From Mycoplasmopsis meleagridis (GTDB taxonomy: Bacteria; Bacillota_I; Bacilli_A; Mycoplasmatales; Metamycoplasmataceae): a stretch of DNA of 64,000 bases. The notes beneath the pieces are model-generated. The model saw only the letters and a program-made list of their open reading frames with translations, did not search any database and was not told the origin of the DNA. Position numbers and translations under genes: made by a program. The DNA is taken from NCBI RefSeq assembly GCF_900660695.1, contig NZ_LR215042.1, positions 310,001-374,000 on the forward strand, in the 5' to 3' direction. This document shows, in pieces, positions 39,607 through 51,300 of the stretch (position 1 is its first letter; the number at the start of each line of letters is the position of its first letter).

Positions 39607-39630
39607 AAAAAACTAGTTATCTAGCTTTTT
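39607..39630 (-). terminator. Terminator of the HAD phosphatase gene
   Basis: Imperfect hairpin AAAAAACTAG TTAT CTAGCTTTTT just after the stop at 39635, with T's following on the minus strand. Confidence 0.6.
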
Positions 39631-39634
39631 GTTT

Positions 39635-40444
39635 TTACTTATTTAGCTTGTCTAAATAATCTAATATTGCATATCCAAGTCCATTATCAGTAACAGAATT
39701 TGTAATGTTATTTGCTTTCTTTTTGACTTCTTCTTTTGCATTGTCCATAACGTAGGAGTTATAAAATCTCTTAAACATTGAAAAATCATTTTCGCTATCG
39801 CCAATAACCATAATGTCATCTTTAGTAATTTCACTACCAAAAACATGGTCAAGCATTCAAACAATAGCTCTGCCTTTAGAAGCACCAAAAGAGAGAATTT
39901 CCAAATTCATATGGGTTTTAATAATTTTACATTCAAGTGGTTTTAAAAGTTCGATTAGTTTATCAACATTTGGTGTTCCTTCAAAATAAACTTCAATTTT
40001 AGCTATGTTTTTAATTTCTTTTTCTTTACCAGTAACAATAGTAAATTGTTTAAAATTCTCGCTCCTAAAATAAATTTTGTTTAAAAATTCTTTATCTTCT
40101 TCTCTAAAAACATAAAAAACTTCACTAGATCAGGCTGCAGCTGAAACATTTAATTCTTTAAAGATTTTAAAAATTTCTTTTACTACATCTGCTTTTAAAT
40201 ATTTTTCGTAAATAAATTTGCTATGTTGATAGTCATAAATTTGCACACCAGAAGAACCAATAATATAGTCAGCTTGCAATAATTTGGCTAATTTTAACAT
40301 TCTAGGACAAATAGGATTTCCTGTTGCAATATTAAAACTTAGATCATTTTTCTTGATAATATCTAAGTTGAAATTAGTAACATAGGCATCTTTAGCATAA
40401 ATAGTTCCATCTACATCGCTAAAGATTATGGGTTTTTTACTCAT
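39635..40444 (-). CDS. Cof-type HAD family hydrolase
   Basis: A 269-residue HAD phosphatase, a paralogue of the one at 1199-2014. Motif I is IIFSDVDGTIY near residue 6, motif II is FNIATGNP near residue 37 (Gly-Asn replaces the common Gly-Arg), and motif IV is VMVIGDSENDFSMF-like sequence near residue 210. A C2 cap lies between. TGA encodes Trp at two places that interrupt the frame under the standard code. A cytoplasmic sugar-phosphate phosphatase role is likely; the substrate is unknown. Confidence 0.87.
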
Positions 40445-40530
40445 AATTACCCCCTTACTTTTAAAAACCCTTTATTATTTTAAGACTAAAAATTTTAAAA
40501 AGAAAAGAAAAATTAAATTTTTAAAAATAA

Positions 40531-40548
40531 AAAGCACTTTTGTGCTTA
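40531..40548 (-). terminator. Terminator of the ABC-F gene
   Basis: AAGCAC AAAA GTGCTT followed by a T run, overlapping the stop codon at 40546. Confidence 0.7.
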
Positions 40549-42159
40549 ATAGTTCATTAATTTTTCATATTCTTCTAAAGTGCCGTGATAAATAAAACTT
40601 TTATCAGGCGCAATTTCTAAAATAACATTCGCCACTTTATTAACTAAAGCTCTATTATAAGTGGTAAAAATAGCTCCACCTTTATATTTATTTAATCCTT
40701 CAATAACACTGTCAATACTTTCAGCATCTAAATGGTCTAAAGGCTGATCTAGAATCAAAAAATTAGCTTCTAAAAGCATCATTCTAGAAAACATTAAACG
40801 TGCTTTTTCACCACCACTTGTGACATTAACTTTTTTAAAAACAGTATCGTTAGAAAAAAGCATTCTTCCTAAAAAACCTCTCATTCTTGAATCGCTATCG
40901 TCTTTATTAATTTCTAATTCATTTTCATGAGGCCATTTTGATATTCACTCTAAAATGCTTATTTCTTCGTTAAAATATTCTTTATTATCATTAGGATAGT
41001 AGGTAAATTTAATCGTTTGTCCTCATTTTATAGTGCCTTTGGTAGGTTTAATTTTGCCTATTAAACATTCTAAAAATTTTGTTTTAGCAATGTCATCTTC
41101 ACCTATTAAAACCATTTTTTCGCCTTTTGTTAAAGTAAAAGATACATTTTCAAATAAAGTATTATTTTTTTCGTCAATATAAGTTAAATTTTCAACAGTT
41201 AAAATGTCTTTGCCAGGTTCTCTATTTAATTCTCAATTAATGTAAGGATATTTACGATTAGAAGGGTTAATTTCATCTAAAGTTATTTTTTCTAAAGATT
41301 TTTTTCTACTTGTTGCTTGTCTACTTTTAGAAGCATTAGCAGAAAAACGTGCAATAAATTGTTTTAATTTTTCAATTTGCTGCTCTTTTTTAGCATTTGA
41401 TTGTTTAGTTAATTCTTTGGCTAATTCACTACTTTCTTTTCAAAATGAATAATTACCAGTATAAATTTTAGCTTCATTGTAATCAATATCGACAATATGA
41501 GTACAAATGTTATCTAAAAAATCGCTATCATGACTTACTACAATTACAACATTTTGATAATCAGCTAAAAAATTTTCTAACCATTTAATCGCTCTTAAAT
41601 CCAAATGGTTAGTGGGCTCGTCCATTATTAAAATATCTGGATTACCGAATAAAGCTTTAGCTAAAAGAACTTTAATTTTTTGATTAGCAGTTAATTCTGC
41701 CATTTTAACTTCTCATTTATCTTTTGGTATTTGTAAACCACTTAATAATTCTTGAGCATCATTTTCAGCTGTATAACCGCCTAATTCGCCAAATTTTTCC
41801 TCTAATTCAGCAGCTTTTGTATAATCTTCTATAGTAGCATTTTCGTTAGCATAAATAGCGTCTTTTGTTTCTTTAATTTGATGTAATTCGCTATTACCCA
41901 TAATAACTACATCAGTTACAATTAAATGATCATAAGCATTATGATCTTGAGTTAAAACGCTTAATCTACGATTTTTTTCAAGAATAATTTGACCACTGGT
42001 TGGTTCAATTTCGCCTGCTAAAATTTTTAAAAAAGTACTCTTACCTGCACCATTAGCGCCGATAATGCCATAAGTATTGCCTGCAACAAATTTTAAATTA
42101 ACGTTTTCAAATAATTTTTTATCACTAAAAATTTTACTTAATGACTGAACTTCTATCAT
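40546..42159 (-). CDS. ABC-F family ATPase (YbiT-like)
   Basis: A 537-residue ABC-F protein with two fused ATPase modules and no membrane segments; ABC-F proteins act on the ribosome. Module 1 has Walker A GANGAGKST near residue 35 and Walker B ILIMDEPTNHLD, while its signature is weak (LTANQKIKV). Module 2 has a degenerate Walker A (GEDDIAKTK), the signature TSGGEKARL and LILDQPLDHLD, with Gln in place of the catalytic Glu. The lack of a good second site is noteworthy. Several TGA codons encode Trp. It starts after GGAG and ends in its own terminator. Confidence 0.9.
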
Positions 42160-42212
42160 TTTGCTCCTTAAAGATTAAGAAAATGTGCTTAACTATCATT
42201 TTAATTTAAATA

Positions 42213-42243
42213 AAGAAAACCATTTCTTGATTTTCTTTATTTT
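42213..42243 (-). terminator. Terminator of the trigger factor-related gene
   Basis: AAAGAAAA pairs with TTTTCTTT, followed by ATTT on the minus strand, just downstream of the stop at 42257. Confidence 0.6.
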
Positions 42244-42256
42244 TTTAAAAAACAAA

Positions 42257-43483
42257 TTAAACAAATAATTTCATTTCCTTACTAATTATTTCATAGGTAT
42301 CTAAATTATTCAATTTAGCTAGATATAAAGCTGCTTTTTGAGTATGTAAAATTAAAGACATATCTAGTAAAGAAAGCGTTTGATCACTTATATTAGTAGA
42401 CATAATATGTTCATAGGCTTTTTCAGTTTCTTCGGGAGTAATTTCAATTTTATATTTTTTTGAAACATAATATTCTACTAATCTAGTGAGCATTTTAAAC
42501 TTAGCGCTATTTTCAATTTGTGTCATTAGCTTTACAAATTTTGGATCTTTTTCTTTGACTAGTTCTTCCATTGTTTTTTCTTTAAAATCATTTGGCAATA
42601 AATGCTGATTAGTTTGAAAAAACTGTGTCATTTCATATTGCAAATTAGCTACTGAAAAAAGAACTTTATTGACTTTACCAATTTCAAAAATAATGTGACG
42701 ATAATATCTTAGTAGCTCACTGCTAGCATAATCCATTTTATAGTCTTCATAAAGTTTTTCTTTAAGATCGTCAATTGATTTAATTTCATCTATTCTTACT
42801 AAATCTATATTTTGATCATTAATTTCTCTAACTTCTTTTCTTTGAGCATTAACTATTGTAATAGTTCAATGAGTATTTTTAGGATCATTAACTTCAAAAA
42901 CTTCTCCTACTTTTTTGCCTATTAATAAACTATTGATATTAAAATCATTATTGATATTTTTAGCTTCTAAAGTCATAGCAGTTTTTTGTTCAACAATTTT
43001 GCCATTTAATTCGCTTTTATAGGCTATTACAACAATATCCCCTTCTTTAATATCATCTTTAACATCAAGAAAAATTGGATAATTTTTTAAAAAAGTTTTA
43101 AAAGCTGCTTCAATTGTTGCTTCGTCAATTGGTTTAAAAGTAAAATCATTTTTAATATTTTCAATTACTAATTTATCTAAATCTTCAAAGGTATAGAAAG
43201 TTATTTGAATGTCAAAATTTAAATTTTCTGTATCTGCTTTATGAATTTGTACATTAGGCGCTACTACACTATAGACATCTTTGAATTCATTAATTATTTC
43301 ATCTCTTAGTTTTTTAATATTTTCTTGAATAGAAAGATCAATGGCTTTTTTTAATAGTGATTGAGGGTCATTAACTTCTTTATTATTTAAAGCTTCCAAA
43401 AGAATGTTTTTTTGAATATCTTTTCATTCATTTCTAGCTATATTAACGTTAATTTCTTTAATGTGAAAATTTATTTCGTTCAT
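42257..43483 (-). CDS. Trigger factor-related chaperone
   Basis: A 408-residue protein with the layout of trigger factor: an N-terminal domain of about 110 residues, an FKBP-like domain (VKDDIKEGDIVVIAYKSELN then KIVEQKTAMTLEA near residues 150-190), and a long helical C-terminal domain. The ribosome-binding GFRxGxxP signature of ordinary trigger factors is not seen, so I call it trigger factor-related, as in other mycoplasmas. Start ATG 43483 follows AAAGGA; a TGA near residue 20 encodes Trp. It probably helps folding or export of surface proteins, which are many here, but that is inference. Confidence 0.75.
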
Positions 43484-43550
43484 TTTATTATCCTTTTAAA
43501 GCTAATTTAAAATAATTATATTAAATAAGAATTTTTAAAAAACTAAAGCT

Positions 43551-44195
43551 CTATTTTGTAGGCTTTTTAGCTTTTTTAAAATTATTTTTAGTTTCCATTT
43601 TGCTTGAATTAATTTTGGTATCTAAATTCAAATCACTTTTGATAAAGTGATCTTTTTGAGCCAATTTAACGTAGTAGTTTAAAATTGTTTTATTAAAAAA
43701 ATATTCATTTTTTATACTTTGATAAATTACTTCTTCAAGTGATTTTTCCACTTGTTTAATTAATTTAAGAGGATATTTATATTCCTTAATATGTTCTTTA
43801 AACTCATCTTGATCAACAATTGCTAATTTTTTACCAGGATATTTTTTAATATCAATATCATAATCGACAAATTTAATTGTATTATCCTCATAAATAGGTT
43901 TAGAAGAAATATTTACATAGATATAATTTCCCGATTGTTTAAGTAAAACTAAGGCATTATGTAAGGCATTTTTAGGCATAAACCAAATAACTGGATCGCG
44001 ATAAACCCAGTCTTTTTTACTAATTTCGCCAACTTTAGTTTTATACATTAATAAAACATAATGATCTTTAGTATTTCTTATTACTTTTGCGCCATTTCAC
44101 TGGCGATATAACATACCATTATACTTATAGGCTTGCACATTAATCATAGTTCCTATCAAAGGATAACTAGATTTTTCTTTTTTATTATTATTCAT
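43551..44195 (-). CDS. DUF402 family protein
   Basis: A 214-residue protein of the DUF402 family, some members of which are nucleoside tri- and diphosphatases. Visible family traits are YRQWNGAKVIRNTKDHYVLL (Trp by TGA), KKDWVYRDPVIWFMP, YIYVNISSKPIYEDNTIKFV, and the acidic VDYDIDIKKYPGKKLAIVDQDEF stretch with the metal-binding Asp residues. The C-terminus is a Lys-rich tail. The ATG at 44195 is chosen as start because it restores the usual N-terminal part; ATG 44048 would remove it. Confidence 0.8.
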
Positions 44196-44206
44196 TAGTT
44201 TGTAAA

Positions 44207-46291
44207 TTATATAATAATCGCATCTTTTAATGTCAATTGATAAAGATTAGTTTTTGTATCCTTTGAAGAAACGACTTGTTTTCAAGTAATATTAGGATTA
44301 TCAATATAATATTCTTTTGCATTCGAAGTAGCAACATTTCTTTGTGGCAAAGGATCATTAACAAATGTATCAATAATTTCGCCTTTATCAATTTGATTAT
44401 TTTTATTTGTATCTTTTCAAAAACCTATTTTGCTATTTTTCCATAAAGAAGCATCAAAATAATCTGTTGAATAAGCTACATAATTATTTAAATTGCTATA
44501 AATATCTTTTGGCTTTAAAATATCTTCTTTAGTAGCTTTGCCCGATAAAATAGGCTTATTGAAAACATCAAATTTCATAAAAGGAGTTAATTTTAAATTA
44601 ACTTTTAACATTTTATTATCCTTTTCTAAAATTAAAGCTTTATAATCCAAAGAATCTAAATAGCCGTTAATATTAACTTGATCCAAAGTATTTTTATTGC
44701 TATCTAATTTAATATCATTGCCGTTTACAAAAGATCATTCTACTTTACTTCTAATTTGACTAATTACTTTGCCAAAACCCATAGAATCTAAAAATAATTT
44801 ATAAAAAGCTTTGTATAAAGGCATTTTAATAGTTTCACCCGAAGAAGAATCAATTTCTTCTAAATTATAAGGTCAAATATTATTTTCAAAAGTTCTAGTA
44901 TTATTACTTTCAGAATTTGAAGAACCTACTGGTAAAGCATCATTAACTGCTCTAGCTCAATCTTGAATATAAGTAGAATTAGTATAAACAATTTGTTCTG
45001 AATTAAGGCTTGAATAAGAAGTTAAATAAAAATTTTGGGCTACTTTATAACCTTTATTATTAGCTACAAAATGCGGTAATTGTTGAGGTGATGAATAAGC
45101 AGAATAATAAGGCAATAAAGCAAATTTAACTCATTCTCTAGGAATTAATTCTACTATTGAATAATAATAGGATAAATCGCTTGGTTTAAATGAAGAATTA
45201 ATATATTTATTAGAAAGAGTATTATATTTTTTAAAAGTAACTGTTTTATCCTTCGAATTAAGTGCTAATTCATTAAGCATATTAAGCAATTTATTATACT
45301 CAGCTTGGCTATTAGTATTACCTAATTTAAATAAATCTTGAGTGTTAAAAATTCTTCCTATGTAATTTTCATTAGTTAAATAATTAAAATTATCTTTTTC
45401 AGAAGAAAGATCAGATTTATTTTCTTTGTCATTTTGCTTTTTAATAAAGTGTAAATAGTAGGCAAAATTATTATAAAAATTTTTATAAAAATAACTATAA
45501 GTACCAACTGGATCATCGTGCGTTCTATAAGTAGCTTTGACAAAATCGTCGTTAAAATTAGCATAATTAACATATGAAGAAGCCCAATGATGCATATATT
45601 CGTGAAACAAAACAGGAACTAAAAATCTCACTTTTTGCAGTAAGGTAAAACCTTTTTCAGCTACAAATGAGCCATTTAAATAAATTGTTTCTGTGCTTGT
45701 TAAATATAAACCATTTGCATTATTGCTTGTAATTCTTCAATCATCTACATTAATTGAATTTAAATTAGCAATTTCAGGCCCAAAAGTTTGTCTATTATAA
45801 AAATGATTAGCTAATAAAGCTAAACCATGATAACCTAATAAAAATCTATTTTTTTCATCCTCATTAGTTTTATTTAAAGTGTTATTAGTATAATCGCCAT
45901 GATATTTACCATAACTAAAGTCTTTAAATTTAACGTGGTTAATAGGATCAGTATAAACTAAAACTTTGCCATTATCTTCTACACTAAAATATTCATCTTT
46001 TATTCAATTATTAGGATCATTATTAAGCGCAGTGATTTTTTCTTTAACTTCATCACTTATTAAGTAATCATTATCTATTTCTATAGGTAAAAAATCTTCA
46101 ACATTAGCTCTTAAATTATCTTCAATTTCACTAATATTGATATCTAATTGACCTTTAGCAGTTTTAAAAATAATAGAATTAGTAGCAGGCTTTTTAATGA
46201 CAAAATAAGCTGCAGAAGAAACTCCTGCACCTACTAAAAGAAATAAAAAGCCTAAAGAAGAGGCTAGAAAAACTTTATTTTTTTTGCGCAT
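44207..46291 (-). CDS. Membrane-anchored zinc metalloprotease (MYPU_1760-like)
   Basis: A 694-residue protein with an N-terminal membrane anchor (VFLASSLGFLFLLVGAGVSS, residues about 7-30) and an outside catalytic part. The zinc motif HEYMHH lies near residues 230-235 (LFHEYMHHWASSYV), so it is a gluzincin-type HExxH protease. Near the C-terminus, DTNKNNQIDKGE (about residues 628-639) matches an EF-hand calcium loop at positions 1, 3, 5, 9 and 12. The frame needs many TGA-to-Trp readings. It resembles a family known from Mycoplasma pulmonis (MYPU_1760). The target proteins are unknown; cleavage of surface or host proteins is possible. Confidence 0.78.
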
Positions 46292-46469
46292 AATATTCTT
46301 AACAAATTAATTGTATTATTTAAAATCACTTTAAGGACAAAAACTTTTACTTTTTTTACTTAAAATTAATATTAATACTTAATATTAATGTTAAAATAAT
46401 TAAGAATTTTTATTAAAATTCGCTAAAAATTTAATTTGATCAAATTAAAATTAACTATCTAACACTATT

Positions 46470-46516
46470 GTGAATTCGCTTGGGTGTGCTTTTTTAAAGT
46501 GCTAGGCGTTAGAAAC
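46470..46516 (+). promoter_or_regulatory. rpsB leader hairpin
   Basis: CGCTTGG pairs with CTAGGCG (7 bp with G-U pairs) around a T-rich loop, about 40 bp before the rpsB start. It may be a leader structure for feedback control of the rpsB-tsf operon, as S2 does in other bacteria. The upstream gap also holds AT-rich inverted repeats near 46365-46395. Confidence 0.35.
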
Positions 46517-46550
46517 AATAGGATGAATAACAAACTAAAGGAAAATAAAT

Positions 46551-47456
46551 ATGAATGAAATTAATAAAGAAGAAAAAGTAGCAAAAAATGATCCTACTAA
46601 AGTAGATAATAAAGTTGAAGGTGCTAAAGTTGATGATAAAAAAGGCATTGTTTCAAGAGATAAATTATTAGAAGCTGGAACATATTTTGGTCACAAAACT
46701 AGTCAGTGAAATCCGAAAATGAAAGAATTTTTATTGCCAAATATTCAATCAAAACGTGGCATTCACATCATCGATACTAACTCAACAATTAAGCGTTTAG
46801 AATTTATTTACAAACTTTTAAATAAATTCGCTACTAATCCAAGAACAACTTTTATTTTTGTAGGAACTAAAAAACAAGCTAAGGAAGCAATTAAAGAAAA
46901 TGCTTTAAGAACTAATTCATTCTACGTTTCTGAAAGATGATTAGGAGGAACTTTTACTAATTTCCAAACTATTTCAAAAAGAATTAAAACAATGGAAGAA
47001 TTAGAACAAATGAAAGAAGAAGGCTATCCTAATAGAACTAAAAAAGAAATCTTGGATTTAGAAAAGAAATTAAGCAAATTACATGCTAATTTAGATGGTA
47101 TTAGAAAAATGCAAGGACCTACTAACTTCATGATTATTGCCGATCCTAATGATGATGAAATAGCTATTAAAGAAGCTAGAAGAAAAGGTGTAAAAGTAAT
47201 AGGTCTTTTAGATTCGAATACTGATCCAGATTTAGTAGATTTTGGTATTCCTGCTAATGATGATTCAGCCAAAAGTATTAATGTAATTATTACTATTTTA
47301 GCTGATGCTATTGCTACTGCTAGAGGTGATAAAGCTAAATATGCTTATCAGGGTGATGAAGCAATTATTTTACCTAAATATGAAAATCAACAAAGAGAAA
47401 ACTCATTTAAAAAACCTTTTGTAAAAAAAGAAACTAGTGAAGTAAAAGGAGAATAA
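46551..47456 (+). CDS. rpsB: 30S ribosomal protein S2
   Basis: A 301-residue S2, a protein of the small ribosomal subunit. The family core begins at [19 protein letters not shown] (Trp by TGA), with [15 protein letters not shown] and [12 protein letters not shown] following, and [20 protein letters not shown] and [20 protein letters not shown] in the second half. There is an extra N-terminal stretch of about 37 charged residues ([20 protein letters not shown]) before the core, and a basic tail. Start ATG 46551 follows AAAGGAAA. Its stop overlaps the tsf start by one base (TAATG). Confidence 0.95.
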
Positions 47457-48334
47457 TGGCAATTGACAAATTAGCTCTTATTAAAGAAGTTCGTGAAAGA
47501 ACTAACGGTGGAATGATTGACGTTAAAAAATCGCTTGAGGAAAGTAATTGAGACGTTGAAAAAGCTATAGTTTGACTAAAAAGTAACGGTAAAATTAAAG
47601 CTGCTAAAAAAGCTGACCGCATTTCTGCAGAAGGTTTATTAGCTGTTAGTAAAAATGAAAAATTAGCTGTCTTAGTAGAAGTAAATTGTGAAACTGATTT
47701 TGTAGTTAAAAATGAACAATTTAAAAATAGCGTTCAAACAATTGCTAATTCACTTCTAGCTGCTAATGTTAGAAAAGAAACTAATTTAGATAGCATCAAA
47801 ATTAACGATTTAACTTTGAATGAATATATTGACCAACTAACTGCAACTATTGGCGAAAAAATTTCTTTAAGAAGATATGAAATTTTAGAAGCAGGTGAAA
47901 ATGAATTTTTAGGTGCTTTTAGTCACATTAATGGTCAAATTGCTGCTATTGTAAAAATTAGTAAAAACGATGAAGAATTAGCAAAAAATATTGCAATGCA
48001 CGCTGCTGCTATGAAACCAGAATATATTTTTGTTGAAGATGTACCTAAAGAAAAATTAGAAGCTCTAAAAGCCGAAATTAACATCCCAGCAGGCTTTGAG
48101 AAAAAACCAGCTAATATTCAAGAGCAAATTTTACAAGGGGCTTTAAATAAAAAACTTTCAGAAATTGTTTTAGTTAAACAAGTTTTTATGATTGATGATA
48201 GTAAAACTATTGAACAATTATTAGAAAGTAAAAAAGCTAAATTATTAACTGCTTTTAGATACGCAGTAGGTGAAGGAATTGAAAAAGTAGTAGTTGACTT
48301 TGCTTCAGAAGCAATTTCACAAATTAAAAAATAA
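47456..48334 (+). CDS. tsf: Translation elongation factor Ts
   Basis: A 292-residue EF-Ts, the nucleotide exchange factor for EF-Tu. The N-terminal UBA-like domain is LALIKEVRERTNGGMIDVKK with the sequence around KSLEESNWDVEKA (Trp by TGA). The core is VEVNCETDFVVKNEQF, the dimer/Tu-contact region. The C-terminal part has GALNKKLSEIVLVKQ. It is coupled to rpsB by a one-base stop/start overlap, the usual operon. A strong terminator follows. Confidence 0.96.
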
Positions 48335-48356
48335 TTTTAAACATTTTGAGAATGTT

Positions 48357-48388
48357 AAAAAAACACAGATTTAATTCTGTGTTTTTTT
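48357..48388. terminator. Bidirectional terminator after tsf
   Basis: AAAAAAACACAGA TTTAAT TCTGTGTTTTTTT, a 13-bp stem that serves tsf and the converging giant surface gene. Confidence 0.85.
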
Positions 48389-48390
48389 AA

Positions 48391-51300
48391 TTATTTTTTA
48401 TTTTTGGTGTGTTTTTTCTTAAGAACAGGAATTAATATTATCAATGCTAAGACAATTACTCCTGCTATTGAAGCTACAACTAATTGTCAAACATTATCTT
48501 TATGTTTATTATCGTTTGTTAGTTGTGAAATTAATTCTTTATTGTAATTAGTTTGCTTTTCTAAAGAATCAACATCATTATCAGCTAATTGGTTAAGTTT
48601 AGCTTGCGAACTTACAATGGCTTTAATGATTTCATCCTTACTATTTTTATCTAATTTAGCGTTTTTATCACTTTCTTTTCAAGCATTTTCTAAGTTAGTA
48701 ATAGAAGTTAATAATTCTTTGACTTTAGTAACTTTATCATTTGCTTTAGCTATATTACCCACAAAATTATCGTTAGCTATTTCAACATTAGCAAAATCAT
48801 CAATTAATTGTTGTTTGTATTGATCTTTTAATTCTTGATCATCTAATAGTTTTGAAATTTCACTATTTTGATCTGTTGAATTATTTAAATAATTATCAAA
48901 ATTACTATCATTTACGTCTAATTTAGTCAATTTTTTAACTAATTTTTCAATTTGTTTGTTAGTTGCTAAAGTATTTTCCAAAGTTTGATTTGTTTGTTTA
49001 ATTTTTTCAATTTTTTGATTTTGTTTTACTACTAAATTATCAAAGTTAAGATCACTAATACTTATTTGCGCTAAATTATCGCTTAAACTATTAATTGTTT
49101 CTTCTTCGAAAGGTAATTTATTTGCTTGTTCATATAATAAAGCCTTTTTAGTAGCATTTTCAAAAGCTTTATTAATGTCTTTAACATTTAATTTATTGCT
49201 TAAAGAAGCTATTTCATGCATTAATTGTTCTTTTTCTTGAGCATTTAAATCTTCTTTTTCACCAATTCTTATAGCTGCTTGTAATTTTTTATTAACGTTA
49301 GCTAATTGGTCGAAAATATTACTATCATCATTAGCAATTTGATTAATTTGAGTAGTTAAAAGATCTTTAACTGTGTTGCTTAAATTATCATTTGTTCTAA
49401 TTCTTGCTATTAATTTTTCCTTGCTTTGAATGTTTTTAAGTTCTTTTTCAAAGTTATTTACTTCTGCTTTATTAGTTGTATCTTGCGGTACATTAACACT
49501 ATTTACTTGTGCTATTAAAGCTTCTTTATCAGCTAAAGTTAAATCACTATTTGCTTTAATTTCGTTAATTAAAACTTCTTTTTTATAGGCTAAGTTACTA
49601 TTGCCGTCTAAATTGTTTTTAACAATAATAAGTTCTTTTTCTAATTCTTTAACTTGGTTAAGATCTTTATTAGTGCCATTAGCTTTATTGATTAAATCAC
49701 TAACTTGTTTTGATATTTCATCATAAGCATTTTTCTTTGCTAATGAAGCGCCTTTGTAGGCAAAGTTATATGTAAGATTTAATTCGTCACTAACTCTTTT
49801 TAAAGTGTTAGTCAAAGATTGCATAGCATCATCTAAATATTTAGCTTGATCAAAATTATTATCAATATCAGCTTTAGAATTAGCTTCATCTACTTTAGTT
49901 TTTCAATTTGTTTTTTGAGCGTTATTTAAAGAAGGTAAATTATCAATTTTATTCTTAGCTGCTACTTTGTCTTGAGCAAGTAATTTATCGCCATCAAGAG
50001 CTTCTTTTGCTGTGTTAAAATCATTTAAAATTTTAGTTAAAGCAGCATTATCAATAATTCCAGCTCCTTTAGCTTTATCAACTAAATTTTTAGCTGTATT
50101 ATAGATAGTTTCAAAATTAGTTTTATTTGCAAAAGTAGCATTAAGATATTTAGCTGAATTTACTATTGGCATAGCTTCATTAACGGCTTGAATAATTTGA
50201 GCCATTAAACTATTACTTTGAGTTACTTCATTTGATTTAGCATTAACTTTTTCTACTTCGACTAATTTATTAATTTCACTAATTCAATGAGCTTTTTGTT
50301 CATTATTCAAATTAGCAGCGTTATTGACTTTATCTATAGCAGCATTTTTAGCATTTGTTAAATTACTATCGCCATTTAAATTTTTAATAGCTGTAGCTAT
50401 TTTACTATTTTGACTACTAAGAGAACTTTGATCTAATAATTTGTTACTATTAACTTTATTTAATTCTTCTAATAATTTTTTAGCAGCGGTTATTTCATTA
50501 TCATAAGAAGTTTTATTTCCTTGACTAGCAGCAGTATATAATGAAACTTTTTTAATTGAATCGCTGCTAGTTATATAGTCTTTAAGTATTTGAGTTGATT
50601 GGTTGACTGAACTATTGTTGAAATCAGCTTTTTCAACTTCATCTAAAGTAAGAGCTCTATCAATTGCACTTGAAGCAGCATTTTTTTGTGCTTCAGTTAA
50701 AGAACTATAGTTGCTAGTAATTTTAGCTTTAGCTTGTTTTTTATATTCTTCTAATCTTTTATCACCATTTAAATTATTAGCAGCTGATTTTAAATTTGCA
50801 ATTCTTTCTGTTACTTGTTCTTTAGTTAAATTAACACCATTTACTTTATCAATGTCTTTATCTCTTTGAGCTAATTTATTATCATAGTCTCTTTGACTAT
50901 TTGAATCAGCGTTTTTGTAATTGTTGCTATTTTTTTGCGATTGAATATCTTTATATTCTTTCATAGTGCTATTTAAATCACGAGCACTATCTAATAAAGC
51001 ATTTTGAGCAGTTAGATCTGATTCTTTAACTTGATCTTTTAAGTTATTTTTTTGAGCGTCATTAAGGTTAGTTAATTTATCAATTTCACTTAAAGTTAAG
51101 ACTTTTTGTTGGTCAACTTTTTTAGCTGCTTGAACTATGTCATCTAAGTTTTTATCAGCTTTTTGACCTCTTACATAACTAACTAACGCAGCTTGAATTT
51201 TAGCAGCATATTCATTTTTTTGTGCGCCACTTAAATTAGCTAATTTAGTAATTTCGCTTTGAGCATTTACTTGCGCATTTGAAAAGGCTTTTTCAACAAT

